Assembly: GCA_019635735.1 (NCBI GenBank)
Contig: JAHBYX010000006.1
Coordinates: 186,001 to 250,000, forward strand
Length of the DNA stretch: 64,000 bases
Direction of reading: 5' to 3'
Source: Mesorhizobium sp.
GTDB lineage: Bacteria; Pseudomonadota; Alphaproteobacteria; Rhizobiales; Rhizobiaceae
Shown here: positions 10,392 through 20,147 of the stretch, one piece after another
How the letters are laid out: every line of letters starts with the position of its first letter
Numbering within the stretch: position 1 is the first letter of the stretch
Position numbers and translations under genes: made by a program
Notes under the pieces: model-generated
The model's database searches: none
What the model was told of the DNA's origin: nothing
The model's input: the letters and a program-made list of their open reading frames with translations, nothing else

Positions 10392-11654
10392 TCACTCCTT
10401 GATGTAAGGTTTTCCGTCGGCGGCCGGTGCGCGGGCAACGCCGATCAGGCCGGCGACGACGACGATCGTGGCCAGATAGGGCGCCATCGCCAGGAATTCC
10501 GCCGGGATCGGGGTCTGCAGCAGCGCGAGCTTCTGTTGCAGGGAGTCGGCAAAGCCGAAGATCAGTGCCGCCATCAGCGCGCCGACCGGGTGCCAGCGGC
10601 CGAAGATCATTGCTGCGAGCGCGATGAAACCGCGGCCGCCGGTCATGTTCTCGTCGAAGCGCCCGACCAGGCCCAGCGTCAGCCAGGCGCCGCCGAAACC
10701 GGCGACCATGCCCGCGATCGTCACGTTTATGTATCGGATCCGGTAGACGTCGATGCCCAGCGTATCCGCCGCGCGAGGATGCTCGCCCACGGCGCGCGCC
10801 CGCAGTCCGCTGCGCGTATAGAAGAGGTAGTAGGTGGCCACCGCCACCATGATCAGCGCCCCGTAGACGAATATGTTCTGCTGGAACAGTACTGGCCCGA
10901 TAACCGGGATGTCCGAAAGAAGGGGAATGCTGATCACCCGGAATACCGGCGCATTGTTGAGGAAGCGGTATTCCTGGAACACCTGGCTGCTGACATAGGA
11001 CGTGACGCCGAGGACGAAGAGGTTGATCACGACGCCAGCGATGATCTGGTCGACCCGGTAGGTGACGACAAGCGCGGCAAGCAGCAGGCCGAACAGGCCG
11101 CCGACCAGAACCGCGGCCGCGATGCCGCCCCAGCCGCCGAGCAGAGACCCTGCCAGCGCGCCGGTGAAGGCGCCAGCCAGCAACATTCCCTCGATGGCGA
11201 TGTTGGTCACCGCCACCCTTTCGGACAGCACGCCCGCGAGCGCTCCAAGCGCGATCGGCACCGCCCGCACCACGGTCGCCTGCAGCATGCCGGTCAGCGA
11301 GAACGCCTTGCCGACCGTTGCCCAGACGAGGAAGGCCGCGACCGCGAGCAGCAGCCCGAAGCCGAGCGACAGCGAGATGCGTCCCGAACCGCCCCGGATC
11401 CACAGGCGGACGCCCAGGAAGGCGAGCACGCCGGCCGCGATGTAGTTGAACTCCATGGCCGGCACGGCGAGGTCCGGCAGGACGATCGCGTCGCTGGCGC
11501 GCGACAGCCTGAACACCGCGTCGCCGTCGCCGACCTGGGCAAAGACCATCGCGGTCAACGCGGAGAGACCGACCAGGAGAACGGCCGCGATCCTGCTCTG
11601 GCGGCCGGCCTGCGTGTCCAGCTTGCGATTGGCCTGCACTGTTTCGATCGCCAT
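10392..11654 (-). CDS. BMP-type (nucleoside-like) ABC transporter permease 2
   Basis: Hydrophobic 420-residue permease of the branched-chain/BMP superfamily. Recognisable stretches are SERVAVTNIAIEGMLLAGAF and GEHPRAADTLGIDVYRIRY, the typical cytoplasmic coupling region of YufQ/NupQ-type permeases. An N-terminal extension of about 100 hydrophobic residues precedes the core. It is the last gene of a four-gene minus-strand operon (binding protein, ATPase, permease 1, permease 2), 6 bases after permease 1. Relatives import nucleosides, purines or other small ring compounds; the ligand here is not determined. Confidence 0.88.
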   Translation of the reverse strand: MAIETVQANRKLDTQAGRQSRIAAVLLVGLSALTAMVFAQVGDGDAVFRLSRASDAIVLPDLAVPAMEFNYIAAGVLAFLGVRLWIRGGSGRISLSLGFGLLLAVAAFLVWATVGKAFSLTGMLQATVVRAVPIALGALAGVLSERVAVTNIAIEGMLLAGAFTGALAGSLLGGWGGIAAAVLVGGLFGLLLAALVVTYRVDQIIAGVVINLFVLGVTSYVSSQVFQEYRFLNNAPVFRVISIPLLSDIPVIGPVLFQQNIFVYGALIMVAVATYYLFYTRSGLRARAVGEHPRAADTLGIDVYRIRYINVTIAGMVAGFGGAWLTLGLVGRFDENMTGGRGFIALAAMIFGRWHPVGALMAALIFGFADSLQQKLALLQTPIPAEFLAMAPYLATIVVVAGLIGVARAPAADGKPYIKE

Positions 11655-11660
11655 GGCGGT

Positions 11661-12800
11661 CTACTCCTTGCTTGCCGGGGCCCCCTTGCGGAACCCCCAC
11701 GGGAACAGCGCGCGCACCACCAGAGGTGCGGCGATGAACAGGATGATGAGCGACTGGATGATGCCGATCAGGTCGATGCTGACGCCGGCGTCCACCTGCA
11801 TCTGGCGTCCACCTGCTTCCAGCGCACCGAATAGGAGCCCGGCGATCACCACCCCGAAAGGATGGGAACGACCGAGCAGGGCGACGGCCAGGGCGTCGAA
11901 GCCGATGCCGGCGGAGAAGCCCGAAGACGCACGGCCGAGCACGCCGAGCACCTGGTTCGCTCCGGCAAGACCGGCGAAAGCCCCGCCGAGCGCCATCACC
12001 AGCACGATGATCAGGCCGGAGCGCATGCCCGCGAAACGGGCGGCCTCTGGGCTCTCGCCGCTGGCGCGGAATTCGAATCCGATCGTGCTCCTGAACAGCA
12101 GCCAGTAGACGAACAGCACCGCGGCAAGCATGAGGAAGACTCCGGAATGCAGGCGCAGGTTCGGTCCGAGCCATTCCAGCAACCGGGGCAACTCGGCGGT
12201 TGGCAGCACAGAACTGGAGATCGGATCAGATCGCCCGGGCCGCTGGATCGCGGGCATTCTCAGCATGTAGTCGACGAGACGGTAGGAGATCATGTTGAGC
12301 ATGATCGTCAGGATCACCTCGTGCGCGCCCGTCGCCGCCCGGATCCATCCCGCGATTGCCGCGTAGAGAGCACCCGCAACGATGCCCGCCAGAAGGGCCA
12401 GCGGCAGGTGCACGAGCATCGGCAGCCCGGTGAAGCTGAAACCGACGACGACCGCCGCCATGCCGCCCATCAGGATCTGGCCTTCGGCGCCGATATTGAA
12501 CAGACCCGCGCGGAAGCCGAGCGCCACGCCCAGTCCCGCCAGAATGAGCGGCGTCGCGGCCGTAATCGTCTCCGACAGCGCATTGATCGATCCGATCGAG
12601 CCGTAGGCGAGCGCCACGTAGGAACGCCCGATCGTTTCGAGATCGACATTGGTCGCGAGCATCGCCACGCCGCCGAGGATAAGGGCCACCACCACCGCAA
12701 ACACTGGCACGATCACCAGATCCTCGAAGTCGGCCCGTTTCGGCGCAGCGCGCTCGAGAAGACGCGCGGTGAGAGTGGCCGTTTCGCCCTGTTCGCTCAT
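11661..12800 (-). CDS. BMP-type (nucleoside-like) ABC transporter permease 1
   Basis: Permease of 379 residues partnering permease 2. It contains the family core GFRAGLFNIGAEGQILMGGM and the cytoplasmic loop GESPEAARFAGMRSG. The start codon overlaps the ATPase stop by the ATGA arrangement (12797-12800), so it is translationally coupled to the ATPase gene upstream. Several hydrophobic segments span the length, as in YufP/NupP homologues. Confidence 0.88.
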   Translation of the reverse strand: MSEQGETATLTARLLERAAPKRADFEDLVIVPVFAVVVALILGGVAMLATNVDLETIGRSYVALAYGSIGSINALSETITAATPLILAGLGVALGFRAGLFNIGAEGQILMGGMAAVVVGFSFTGLPMLVHLPLALLAGIVAGALYAAIAGWIRAATGAHEVILTIMLNMISYRLVDYMLRMPAIQRPGRSDPISSSVLPTAELPRLLEWLGPNLRLHSGVFLMLAAVLFVYWLLFRSTIGFEFRASGESPEAARFAGMRSGLIIVLVMALGGAFAGLAGANQVLGVLGRASSGFSAGIGFDALAVALLGRSHPFGVVIAGLLFGALEAGGRQMQVDAGVSIDLIGIIQSLIILFIAAPLVVRALFPWGFRKGAPASKE

Positions 12801-14308
12801 GCCGCTACCCCCGCCATTGCAAGGCCGATGTCGTTCTTGTTTGCCGGGCGTCCCGCAGCGCCGAACTCGGCCACGATGCGGCCCTTGAACATCACCAGGA
12901 TCCGGTCGCAGAGCGACATGATCTCGTCGAGCTCCGACGAGACGATCAGGATGCCGTCGCCTTCCTCCCGCGCATCGACGATGCGCTTGTGGATGTATTC
13001 GATCGAGCCGACATCGAGCCCGCGGGTGGGCTGCGAGGCGATGAGCAGCTTGGTATCGCGATTGAGCTCGCGCGCGACGACCAGCTTCTGCTGGTTGCCG
13101 CCGGAAAGATGCCCGGCTTTTTCGAAGATGGACGGGGTGCGCACGTCGAAGGCGGCGGCGGCGGCGGCCGAGTTCTGGTTCACCGCCTGCCAGTCCATCG
13201 CCAGGCCGCGCGAGAAGCGGCTGTCGTAGTAAGTGTCGAGAACCATGTTCTCGGCGACGGTGAAGGCGGCGATGATCCCGGTGCGCTGACGGTCCTCCGG
13301 AATGTGCGCCATGCCCAGGCGATGCCGGTCGCGCGCGCTGGCCCCGGTGATATCCTTGCCCTGGAACATCACGCTGCCGCCCGCGACGCGCCTGACCCCC
13401 GCCAGCGCCTCGACAAGTTCGGACTGGCCGTTGCCCTGGACGCCGGCAATGCCGACGATTTCGCCGGCGCGCACGTTGAGGGTCAGGTCGTTCACCGCGA
13501 CCGCATCGTTCTCGCGCAGCACCGTCAGGTGCTGGACGTCGAGCAGGACGGGGCCGGGGGAGAACGGTGTCTTGTCTACCTTGAAGCTGACCGGCCGGCC
13601 CACCATCATCTCGGCGAGCTCCAGGTCGGTCGTCTTGCCGGGAACGCCTTCGCCGACGATCCGCCCCTCGCGCAGAACGCTGATGCGGTCGGCGACCTCG
13701 AGGATCTCGTGCAGCTTGTGGGTGATGAAGACGATCGCCTTGCCGGCACTGCGCAGCGACTTCACGATCGCGAAGAACTCGGTGACCTCCTGCGGCGTGA
13801 GCACCGCCGTCGGTTCGTCGAAGATGATCGCGTTGGCTGACCTGAAAAGTACCTTGATTATCTCGACGCGCTGTTGGACGCCGACCGGCAGGTTCTCGAT
13901 GTATTCGTCGGGATCGACCTCGAGGCCATAGGTTTCGTTGATTTCCCGCACCTGGGCGCGCGCCTTCTTCAGGTCGAGGAAATCGACCGGGCCGGTCGGC
14001 TCGACCCCGAGGACGACGTTTTCCGCGACGGTGAACACCGGCACGAGCATGAAGTGCTGATGGACCATGCCGATGCCCGCACGGATCGCATCGCCTGGAC
14101 CGCGGAACTGAACCGGCTTTCCGTCGATCAGGATCTCGCCTCCATCCGGGCGATAGAGGCCTGAAAGGACATTCATCAAGGTCGACTTGCCGGCCCCGTT
14201 CTCGCCCAGGAGGCCGAGCACCTCGCCGGCGCGGATCGTCAGGTTGACGTCGGAATTGGCGACGACCTCGCCGAAGCGTTTCGTTATGCCGCGCAGCTCG
14301 ATTTCCAC
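12797..14308 (-). CDS. BMP-type ABC transporter ATP-binding protein (tandem ATPase)
   Basis: A 503-residue protein with two ATPase domains, as in sugar/nucleoside importers. Domain 1 has Walker A GENGAGKST and Walker B IIFDEPTAVLTP. Domain 2 (from about residue 255) has the degenerate loop GVQGNGQSE, typical of the catalytically weak second site in this family, signature LSGGNQQK, and a Walker B ending in SQPTRGLD, where DEPT is replaced by SQPT. This asymmetry is normal for the RbsA/MglA/YufO group. It follows the binding-protein gene after 67 bases. Confidence 0.9.
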   Translation of the reverse strand: MEIELRGITKRFGEVVANSDVNLTIRAGEVLGLLGENGAGKSTLMNVLSGLYRPDGGEILIDGKPVQFRGPGDAIRAGIGMVHQHFMLVPVFTVAENVVLGVEPTGPVDFLDLKKARAQVREINETYGLEVDPDEYIENLPVGVQQRVEIIKVLFRSANAIIFDEPTAVLTPQEVTEFFAIVKSLRSAGKAIVFITHKLHEILEVADRISVLREGRIVGEGVPGKTTDLELAEMMVGRPVSFKVDKTPFSPGPVLLDVQHLTVLRENDAVAVNDLTLNVRAGEIVGIAGVQGNGQSELVEALAGVRRVAGGSVMFQGKDITGASARDRHRLGMAHIPEDRQRTGIIAAFTVAENMVLDTYYDSRFSRGLAMDWQAVNQNSAAAAAAFDVRTPSIFEKAGHLSGGNQQKLVVARELNRDTKLLIASQPTRGLDVGSIEYIHKRIVDAREEGDGILIVSSELDEIMSLCDRILVMFKGRIVAEFGAAGRPANKNDIGLAMAGVAA

Positions 14309-14375
14309 GAGGCTCCTCCCTGTTTCCGGCGGAACCCGCTGCCGCCGAGGGCGGCAGCGGGGTAGGCTGCGAAGC

Positions 14376-15404
14376 TCAGTTCCCGACCTTGATCGTGCCG
14401 TCGATGATCTGCTGGCGGATCGTCGCGAGTTCCTTCTTCAGCTCGTCCGGAACCATCGTTTCCATGTCGTGAAGCGGTGCGAGATCGACACCTCCGTTTG
14501 AGAGCGAGCCGACGACCACGCCGCCCTTGAAGGTGCCCTTCATGGCGGAGTCGATCACTTCCATGACAGTGGCATCCATCCGCTTCATGATCGACGTCAG
14601 GTAGACGTGCTTCCTCTCCGGGTCGGTCAGGTAGAGATCCGCGTCCACGCCGATGATCTTGAGCTTGTCGACGCCGAGTTCGTTGGCGAGCGCGGCGGAG
14701 CCCAGTCCGACCGGTCCGGCGACCGGGAGCACGATATCTGCGCCTTCGTCGTAGAGGTTCTGCGCGAAGGCACGGCCGTCGTCGAGGGAGTCGAAGTTGT
14801 TGGTGAAGAGACCTTCACGCTTGGCCGGATCCCAGCCGAGCACCTTGACCTTGGTTCCCTTCTGCTTGTTGTAATATTCGGCACCCTGGTGGAAGCCGTC
14901 CATGAAGATGGTCACCGGCGGGATGTTGATGCCGCCGAAAACGCCGAGGCTGCCCGATTTGGTCATGCCCGCGGCAAGATACCCGGCGAGGAACGCCGCC
15001 TGGTCGGTCGCGTAGACCTGCCCCGCGACGTTGGGCAGCACAGGATCGTAGGCGTAGTCGACGATCGAGAACTTCTGGTTCGGATTGGCCTCCGCCGCCG
15101 CCTTGGTCGCGTCGCCCAGGAGGAATCCGACGGTGATGATCAGGTCGCACTGGCCGAGAAGGGAATTGATGTTGGCCGTGTAATCCGTCTCGGCCTGCGA
15201 TTCGAGATAGCGTCCCTTGATGCCGAGCTTGGCTTGCGCGTCCTGGACGCCTTTCCAGGCGGTCTGGTTGAAGCTGTTGTCATCGATGCCGCCCGTGTCG
15301 GTCACTTCGCAGGCGGTAAAGTCGGCGGCCGCCGCTCCGAACCCGGTCAGCGTACTCGTGGCAAGCAGGGTCGCGGCCAGCCACGTCTTCAGAGAGCGTT
15401 TCAT
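14376..15404 (-). CDS. BMP family ABC transporter substrate-binding protein
   Basis: Periplasmic binding protein of 342 residues in the PnrA/BMP family. A Sec signal (MKRSLKTWLAATLLATSTL) ends at AAAA-D. There is no lipobox cysteine, so a soluble periplasmic protein is expected. The family motif DTGGIDDNSFNQTAWKG follows directly. Two in-frame ATGs lie close together (15410 and 15404). The second is preferred because AGGAG is 8 bases from it but only 2 from the first. It is the first gene of the operon, as usual. Ligand class is probably nucleoside or purine, by family only. Confidence 0.88.
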   Translation of the reverse strand: MKRSLKTWLAATLLATSTLTGFGAAAADFTACEVTDTGGIDDNSFNQTAWKGVQDAQAKLGIKGRYLESQAETDYTANINSLLGQCDLIITVGFLLGDATKAAAEANPNQKFSIVDYAYDPVLPNVAGQVYATDQAAFLAGYLAAGMTKSGSLGVFGGINIPPVTIFMDGFHQGAEYYNKQKGTKVKVLGWDPAKREGLFTNNFDSLDDGRAFAQNLYDEGADIVLPVAGPVGLGSAALANELGVDKLKIIGVDADLYLTDPERKHVYLTSIMKRMDATVMEVIDSAMKGTFKGGVVVGSLSNGGVDLAPLHDMETMVPDELKKELATIRQQIIDGTIKVGN

Positions 15405-15804
15405 ATGCATGTCTCCTGTTCCCTGGGACGAACCCACGGTCCTTTCTCTCCCAGGACCTGTGAACTCGGTTTCCTATCCTCGGCGAACGAGCTGAGGTAT
15501 TGGACAGGTTGCGCGTAAGCAGGTCGGCTCGCTTTGACGGAAATCAACTTCCGCGATCGCGCCCGCGAAAATCGCGACTGCCGAAATCCCCGGGCAATCC
15601 CTGCTCTCGGCGCGAAAATTGCGGCACTCTTCGCCGACGCGAGAGCGCCCTCCTGTTTGTGTCACTGCCCTGTCGCCTATGACCGGCATTCGTTGGCTGC
15701 CGCACGACTGGAATGGCGGCGAAGCGCCGGCATCCGAGCCGGACAGGTTTGTCGGCGCAGAGCTTTGCTCTATCCTCCGCACGATCGCACGGCAAAGGGA
15801 CACG
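15405..15804. other. 400-bp divergent intergenic region
   Basis: It separates the BMP-type importer operon (minus) from xfp (plus). It holds the promoters of both. I see a 10-bp palindrome CGCGATCGCG at 15552-15561 and the promoter-like pair listed at 15749-15776. No further gene is evident: the open frame reaching up from xfp to 15619 lacks phosphoketolase-like sequence before residue 1 of the chosen start. Confidence 0.5.
15749..15776 (+). promoter_or_regulatory. Possible sigma-70 promoter of xfp
   Basis: TTGTCG (15749-15754) and TATCCT (15771-15776) are 16 bases apart and end about 28 bases before the xfp ATG. Each hexamer matches four of six consensus positions, so the call is tentative. 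Confidence 0.3.
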
Positions 15805-18168
15805 ATGGCACTGGCGGGCAGAACCCTCGAACTCATGGATCGCTATTGGCGCGCGGCAAACTACGTGTCCGTCGGCCAGATCTACCTGCTCGACAATCCG
15901 CTGCTGAAGGAACCGCTCGCCGCGGAGCACGTGAAGCCGAGACTCCTCGGCCACTGGGGCACCACGCCCGGCCTGAATTTCCTCTACGTCCACCTCAACC
16001 GGATCATCAGGGAGCGAGGCCAGGACGTGCTCTATGTCTGCGGCCCCGGCCACGGCGGTCCGGCGATGGTCGCGAACACCTGGCTGGAAGGCTCCTACAG
16101 CGAGGTCTATCCCGAAATCGGCCAGGACGAGCAAGGGCTGCGCAAACTCTTCAAGCAGTTCTCGTTTCCCGGCGGTGTTCCCAGTCACGTTGCTCCGGAA
16201 ACGCCGGGATCGATCCATGAAGGCGGCGAACTCGGCTATGCGCTGGTGCATGCATATGGCGCCGCGTTCGACAATCCCGACCTGATCGTCGCCTGCGTCG
16301 TCGGCGACGGCGAGGCGGAGACCGGCCCGCTGGCCGCGGCCTGGCATTCCAACAAGTTCCTCAACCCGAAGGTCGACGGGGCAGTGCTGCCGATCCTGCA
16401 CCTCAACGGCTACAAGATCGCCAACCCGACGCTGCTCGCGCGGATGGATGACGCGGAACTGCGCGACCTCTTTTCCGGCTACGGCTACGCGCCGTTTTTC
16501 GTCGAGGGGCACGAGCCGTTCCCGATGCATGAAGCGATGGCGGCGACCTTCGACGCGGTCTTCGACCGGATCGGGGAGATCCAGCGGGCGGCGCGTGTGC
16601 CGGGCGCAACGGTGACGCGGCCGCGCTGGCCGATGATCGTGCTGCGCAGCCCCAAGGGCTGGACCGGCCCGAAGAAGGTCGACGGCAAGAAGGTCGAGGA
16701 TTTCTGGCGCTCGCATCAGGTTCCGGTGGCCAATGCGCGCGGCGACGCGGCGCACCGCAAGATCCTCGAGGACTGGATGCGAAGCTACCGTCCGGACGAG
16801 CTGTTCGACGCATCCGGCCGGCTGTTGCCGGAGCTAGCGGCACTCGCCCCGGCAGGCGACAAGCGCATGGGCGCCCTGCCCCACTCCAACGGCGGACTGC
16901 TGAAGCAGGATCTCGTCCTGCCCGAATGGAAGAGCCTCGCGATCGACGTGCCGCGCCCGGGCGAGCGGACCGCCGAGACGACCCGCCACATGGGTGCCTA
17001 TCTACGCGAGGTAATCCGCCTTAACGAGGAAGCGAGGAACTTCCGCCTCATGGGTCCCGACGAGACGTCGTCGAACCGGCTCGACGCCGTGTTCGAGGTC
17101 ACGAACCGGATCTGGATGGAACGCATCGAGCCCTATGACGTGCAGCTCGCGCCGGAAGGCCGTGTCATGGAGGTGCTGTCGGAGCATCTGTGCCAGGGCT
17201 GGCTCGAGGGCTACCTGCTGACAGGCCGCCACGGCCTGTTCTCCTGCTACGAGGCCTTCATCCACATCGTCGATTCGATGGTGAACCAGCACGCGAAATG
17301 GCTGAAGACCTCGTCGGAACTTCCGTGGCGAAAGCCGATCGCCTCGCTCAACTACCTGCTCACCTCGCATGTCTGGCGCCAGGACCACAACGGCTTCAGC
17401 CATCAGGACCCGGGCTTCGTCGACCTCGTCGCCAACAAGAAGGCCGACACGGTGCGGCTCTATTTCCCGCCAGACGCCAATACGCTTCTATGGGTGACCG
17501 ACCACTGCCTGCGGACCTGGAACCGCATCAACGTCATCACCGCCGGCAAGCAGCCGCAGCCGCAATGGCTGAGCGCCGAGGCGGCTGAGGCGCATTGCGA
17601 GGCGGGTGCCGGCGTATGGGACTGGGCCTGCACCTGTCCGGCCGGCGAGGAGCCGGACGTCGTGATGGCCTGCGCCGGCGACGTTCCCACGCTGGAGACG
17701 CTGGCTGCCGTTACCCTCCTGCGTTCCGCCCTGCCCGAGCTGAAGATCCGCGTCGTCAACGTCGTCGATCTCATGACGCTGCAATCGCACACCGAGCACC
17801 CGCACGGCTTCACCGACGAGGAGTTCGATGCCCTGTTCACAAAGGACCGCCCGATCATATTCGCCTATCACGGCTATCCCTACCTCATCCATCGCCTCAC
17901 CTACCGGCGAACCAACCACCACAATCTCCATGTCCACGGCTTCAGGGAGGAAGGCACCACCACGACGCCCTTCGACATGGCGGTGATGAACGAGCTCGAC
18001 CGTTACCATCTGGCGCTCGCGGTGATCCGCCGCGTGCCGGTTCCGGCGGCACGTGCAGAAGAGCTGACCGCCGAAATCCAGGGCAAACTGGCTGCCCATC
18101 GCGTCTATGTCCGCGAGCACGGCGAGGACATGCCGGAGATCCTGGACTGGCAGTGGTATGCCGTCTGA
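15805..18168 (+). CDS. xfp: Phosphoketolase (xylulose-5-phosphate/fructose-6-phosphate)
   Basis: Thiamine-diphosphate enzyme of 787 residues, full length for the family. It cleaves xylulose 5-phosphate (and often fructose 6-phosphate) with phosphate to acetyl phosphate plus glyceraldehyde 3-phosphate (or erythrose 4-phosphate). Visible hallmarks are [20 protein letters not shown] at the N-terminus, [18 protein letters not shown], the phosphoketolase signature [20 protein letters not shown], and the cofactor motif [10 protein letters not shown] starting at residue 167. The start ATG 15805 is preceded by AAAGGGA and matches the family N-terminus, whereas the upstream extension does not. It is followed after 99 bases by the acetate kinase-PduL fusion, which consumes its product. 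Confidence 0.95.
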   Translation: MALAGRTLELMDRYWRAANYVSVGQIYLLDNPLLKEPLAAEHVKPRLLGHWGTTPGLNFLYVHLNRIIRERGQDVLYVCGPGHGGPAMVANTWLEGSYSEVYPEIGQDEQGLRKLFKQFSFPGGVPSHVAPETPGSIHEGGELGYALVHAYGAAFDNPDLIVACVVGDGEAETGPLAAAWHSNKFLNPKVDGAVLPILHLNGYKIANPTLLARMDDAELRDLFSGYGYAPFFVEGHEPFPMHEAMAATFDAVFDRIGEIQRAARVPGATVTRPRWPMIVLRSPKGWTGPKKVDGKKVEDFWRSHQVPVANARGDAAHRKILEDWMRSYRPDELFDASGRLLPELAALAPAGDKRMGALPHSNGGLLKQDLVLPEWKSLAIDVPRPGERTAETTRHMGAYLREVIRLNEEARNFRLMGPDETSSNRLDAVFEVTNRIWMERIEPYDVQLAPEGRVMEVLSEHLCQGWLEGYLLTGRHGLFSCYEAFIHIVDSMVNQHAKWLKTSSELPWRKPIASLNYLLTSHVWRQDHNGFSHQDPGFVDLVANKKADTVRLYFPPDANTLLWVTDHCLRTWNRINVITAGKQPQPQWLSAEAAEAHCEAGAGVWDWACTCPAGEEPDVVMACAGDVPTLETLAAVTLLRSALPELKIRVVNVVDLMTLQSHTEHPHGFTDEEFDALFTKDRPIIFAYHGYPYLIHRLTYRRTNHHNLHVHGFREEGTTTTPFDMAVMNELDRYHLALAVIRRVPVPAARAEELTAEIQGKLAAHRVYVREHGEDMPEILDWQWYAV

Positions 18169-18267
18169 TGTTGCCAGAGAAAACGCCGCGCCTCCTCCTG
18201 ACTTGACGCGAACTGCCGCGTCGGTGACATCGACGTCGCCGATATCCGAATCCTGCGCGGAGCCTTC

Positions 18268-20079
18268 ATGCACATCCTCGTCTTCAACGCCGGAAGCTCC
18301 AGCCTCAAGTTCGGCGTGTTCCGTCTGGATGCGGAGGACGGCGCGGTGGAAGTCTTCAAGGGCTCCTACGAGCGCTTCCGCGACGGCCGCAGCGAATTCC
18401 GCTTCCGTCAGGGCGACACGGACGAACGCGGCACCGGCGAGATCGGCGACATCGACCGGGCGATCGAGGCGATTCCGGCCGTCCTCGGCCGCTTCGGCCT
18501 GACTGAAATCGGCGCCATCGGCCACCGCGTCGTGCATGGTGGCGCCAGGTTCTCGGCCGCCACGATCCTGGACGACGTGACGGTCGCCGAGATCGACGCG
18601 CTGACGCCGCTGGCGCCGCTGCACAATCCGGCCAATCTGCGGGCGGTGCGGCTGTGCCGGAGGCTCTGGCCCGATCTGCCGCAGGTGGCGGTGTTCGACA
18701 CTGCCTTCCATGCCACCAACCCGCCCTTCGCCACCACTTACGCCGTGCCCCGCCAGTGGCGCGAAGCGGGCTTGCGCCGCTACGGCTTCCACGGCACCTC
18801 GCACAGATATGTGGCGCAGCGTACGGCGCAGGAGATCGGCAGGCCGCTGTCCGACCTGCAGATCGTCTCGGTCCATCTCGGCAACGGGGCCAGCGTCTGC
18901 GCGATCAACCGCGGCCAGAGCATGGACAGTTCCATGGGCATGACACCGCTGGAGGGCCTCGTCATGGGCACCCGTTCCGGCGACGTCGATCCCGGCGCTT
19001 TCGGCTTCCTCAGCCGCCAGTTCGGCCTCTCGGTCGAGGCCATCGAGACGGCCCTCAACAACGACAGCGGCCTCAAGGGTCTCACGGGCTCCTCCGATAT
19101 GCGCGATCTGGAAGACCGCGCGGCCAAGGGCGATCCCGACGCCCAGCTCGCCATCGAGATCTTCGCCTACCGTGCGCGCAAGTATGTCGGCGCCTATGCG
19201 GCGGCGATGGGCGGCATCGACGCGGTCGTGTTCACGGGCGGCATCGGCGAGAACTCGCCCTCGATGCGCCGGCGCATCTGCGACGGGCTGGACTTCATGG
19301 GGCTGAGGCTCGACCACGATCGCAACCAGGCAGTCGATCTGTCCGGACACGCGGCGCCGCAGATCCAGGCCTATGGCTCGCGCGTCCGTATCTTCGTCAC
19401 CGAAACGGCCGAGCAGCTGATGATCGCGCGCGAGACGGCGGCCGCCCTCGCTCGCCCGGAGCCGGTCGCCGAGCCTATCCCGGTCGCCGTCTCCGCCCGC
19501 CACGTTCATCTGACGGGCGACGCGGTGGAAGCGCTGTTCGGTCCCGGCTATCGGCTTACCCCTGACAAGCCGCTGCGGCAGCCCGGCCAGTGGTCGGCGC
19601 GGGAGCGCGTCGCCCTCGAAGGACCGAAGGGGCGGCTGGAGAGGGTGGCGATCCTGGGCCCGCTGCGCTCCCGCACGCAGATCGAGGTCTCTCGCACCGA
19701 CAGTTTCGCGCTCGGCATCAAGGCTCCCGTGCGTGACAGCGGCAAGCTTGAGGGCACGCCGACGGTGACCATCGTCGGCCCGGCAGGCAGCCTCGTCACC
19801 GACGGGCTGATCATCGCGGCGCGCCATATCCACACGAACCCGGCGGATGCCGCGCGGCTGGGCCTGGAGGACGGCGAATATGTCGACGTGCGCATCGGCG
19901 ACCACGACCGCGGCCTGACCTTCGCCCGCACGCTGATCCGGGTCGGCGCCGACTCCTTCACCGAGATGCATATCGACACCGACGAGGGCAACGCCGCCGG
20001 TATCGGCGTCGGCGATGGCGAGGAGGGTGAGATCGTCCAGGGTCAGGCGGCCACGGTTCATCGCCGCGCAGTCGTCTGA
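18268..20079 (+). CDS. ackA: Acetate kinase fused to a PduL-type phosphate acyltransferase
   Basis: Residues 1 to about 395 are a complete acetate kinase: N-terminal VFNAGSSSLKFGVFR, GHRVVHGG, FDTAFHATNPPFATTYAVP, GFHGTSHRYVAQR, SVHLGNGASVCAINRG and FTGGIGENSP. After a short proline-rich linker (ARPEPVAEPI) residues 404-603 form a full PduL domain: VAVSARHVHLTG (H412, H414), GPGYRLTPDKPLRQPGQ, SRTDSFALGIKAPVRDSG, AARHIH (H520, H522) and TEMHIDTDEGNAAG (H568). These are the zinc-binding and substrate motifs of phosphate propanoyl/acetyltransferases. The frame is continuous. The fusion could make ATP plus acetate, or acetyl-CoA, from the acetyl phosphate produced by Xfp. The domain calls are firm; the combined activity is inferred. 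Confidence 0.92.
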   Translation: MHILVFNAGSSSLKFGVFRLDAEDGAVEVFKGSYERFRDGRSEFRFRQGDTDERGTGEIGDIDRAIEAIPAVLGRFGLTEIGAIGHRVVHGGARFSAATILDDVTVAEIDALTPLAPLHNPANLRAVRLCRRLWPDLPQVAVFDTAFHATNPPFATTYAVPRQWREAGLRRYGFHGTSHRYVAQRTAQEIGRPLSDLQIVSVHLGNGASVCAINRGQSMDSSMGMTPLEGLVMGTRSGDVDPGAFGFLSRQFGLSVEAIETALNNDSGLKGLTGSSDMRDLEDRAAKGDPDAQLAIEIFAYRARKYVGAYAAAMGGIDAVVFTGGIGENSPSMRRRICDGLDFMGLRLDHDRNQAVDLSGHAAPQIQAYGSRVRIFVTETAEQLMIARETAAALARPEPVAEPIPVAVSARHVHLTGDAVEALFGPGYRLTPDKPLRQPGQWSARERVALEGPKGRLERVAILGPLRSRTQIEVSRTDSFALGIKAPVRDSGKLEGTPTVTIVGPAGSLVTDGLIIAARHIHTNPADAARLGLEDGEYVDVRIGDHDRGLTFARTLIRVGADSFTEMHIDTDEGNAAGIGVGDGEEGEIVQGQAATVHRRAVV

Positions 20080-20147
20080 TCTGGCCTGAGACCGCCGACC
20101 TCAAGTTACCGCATTGCACAATTCGCGCCGCTGGTCAGAATGCCGCC

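Noticed and set aside
12797..14308. Second ATPase domain of the BMP-type transporter as a decayed gene because Walker B lacks DEP
   Set aside because: An asymmetric, degenerate second site is normal for this tandem ATPase family.
17488..20061. An 857-residue open frame on the minus strand opposite xfp and ackA
   Set aside because: It is the antisense shadow of two strongly supported genes in high-GC DNA and shows no recognisable domain, only low-complexity residues.
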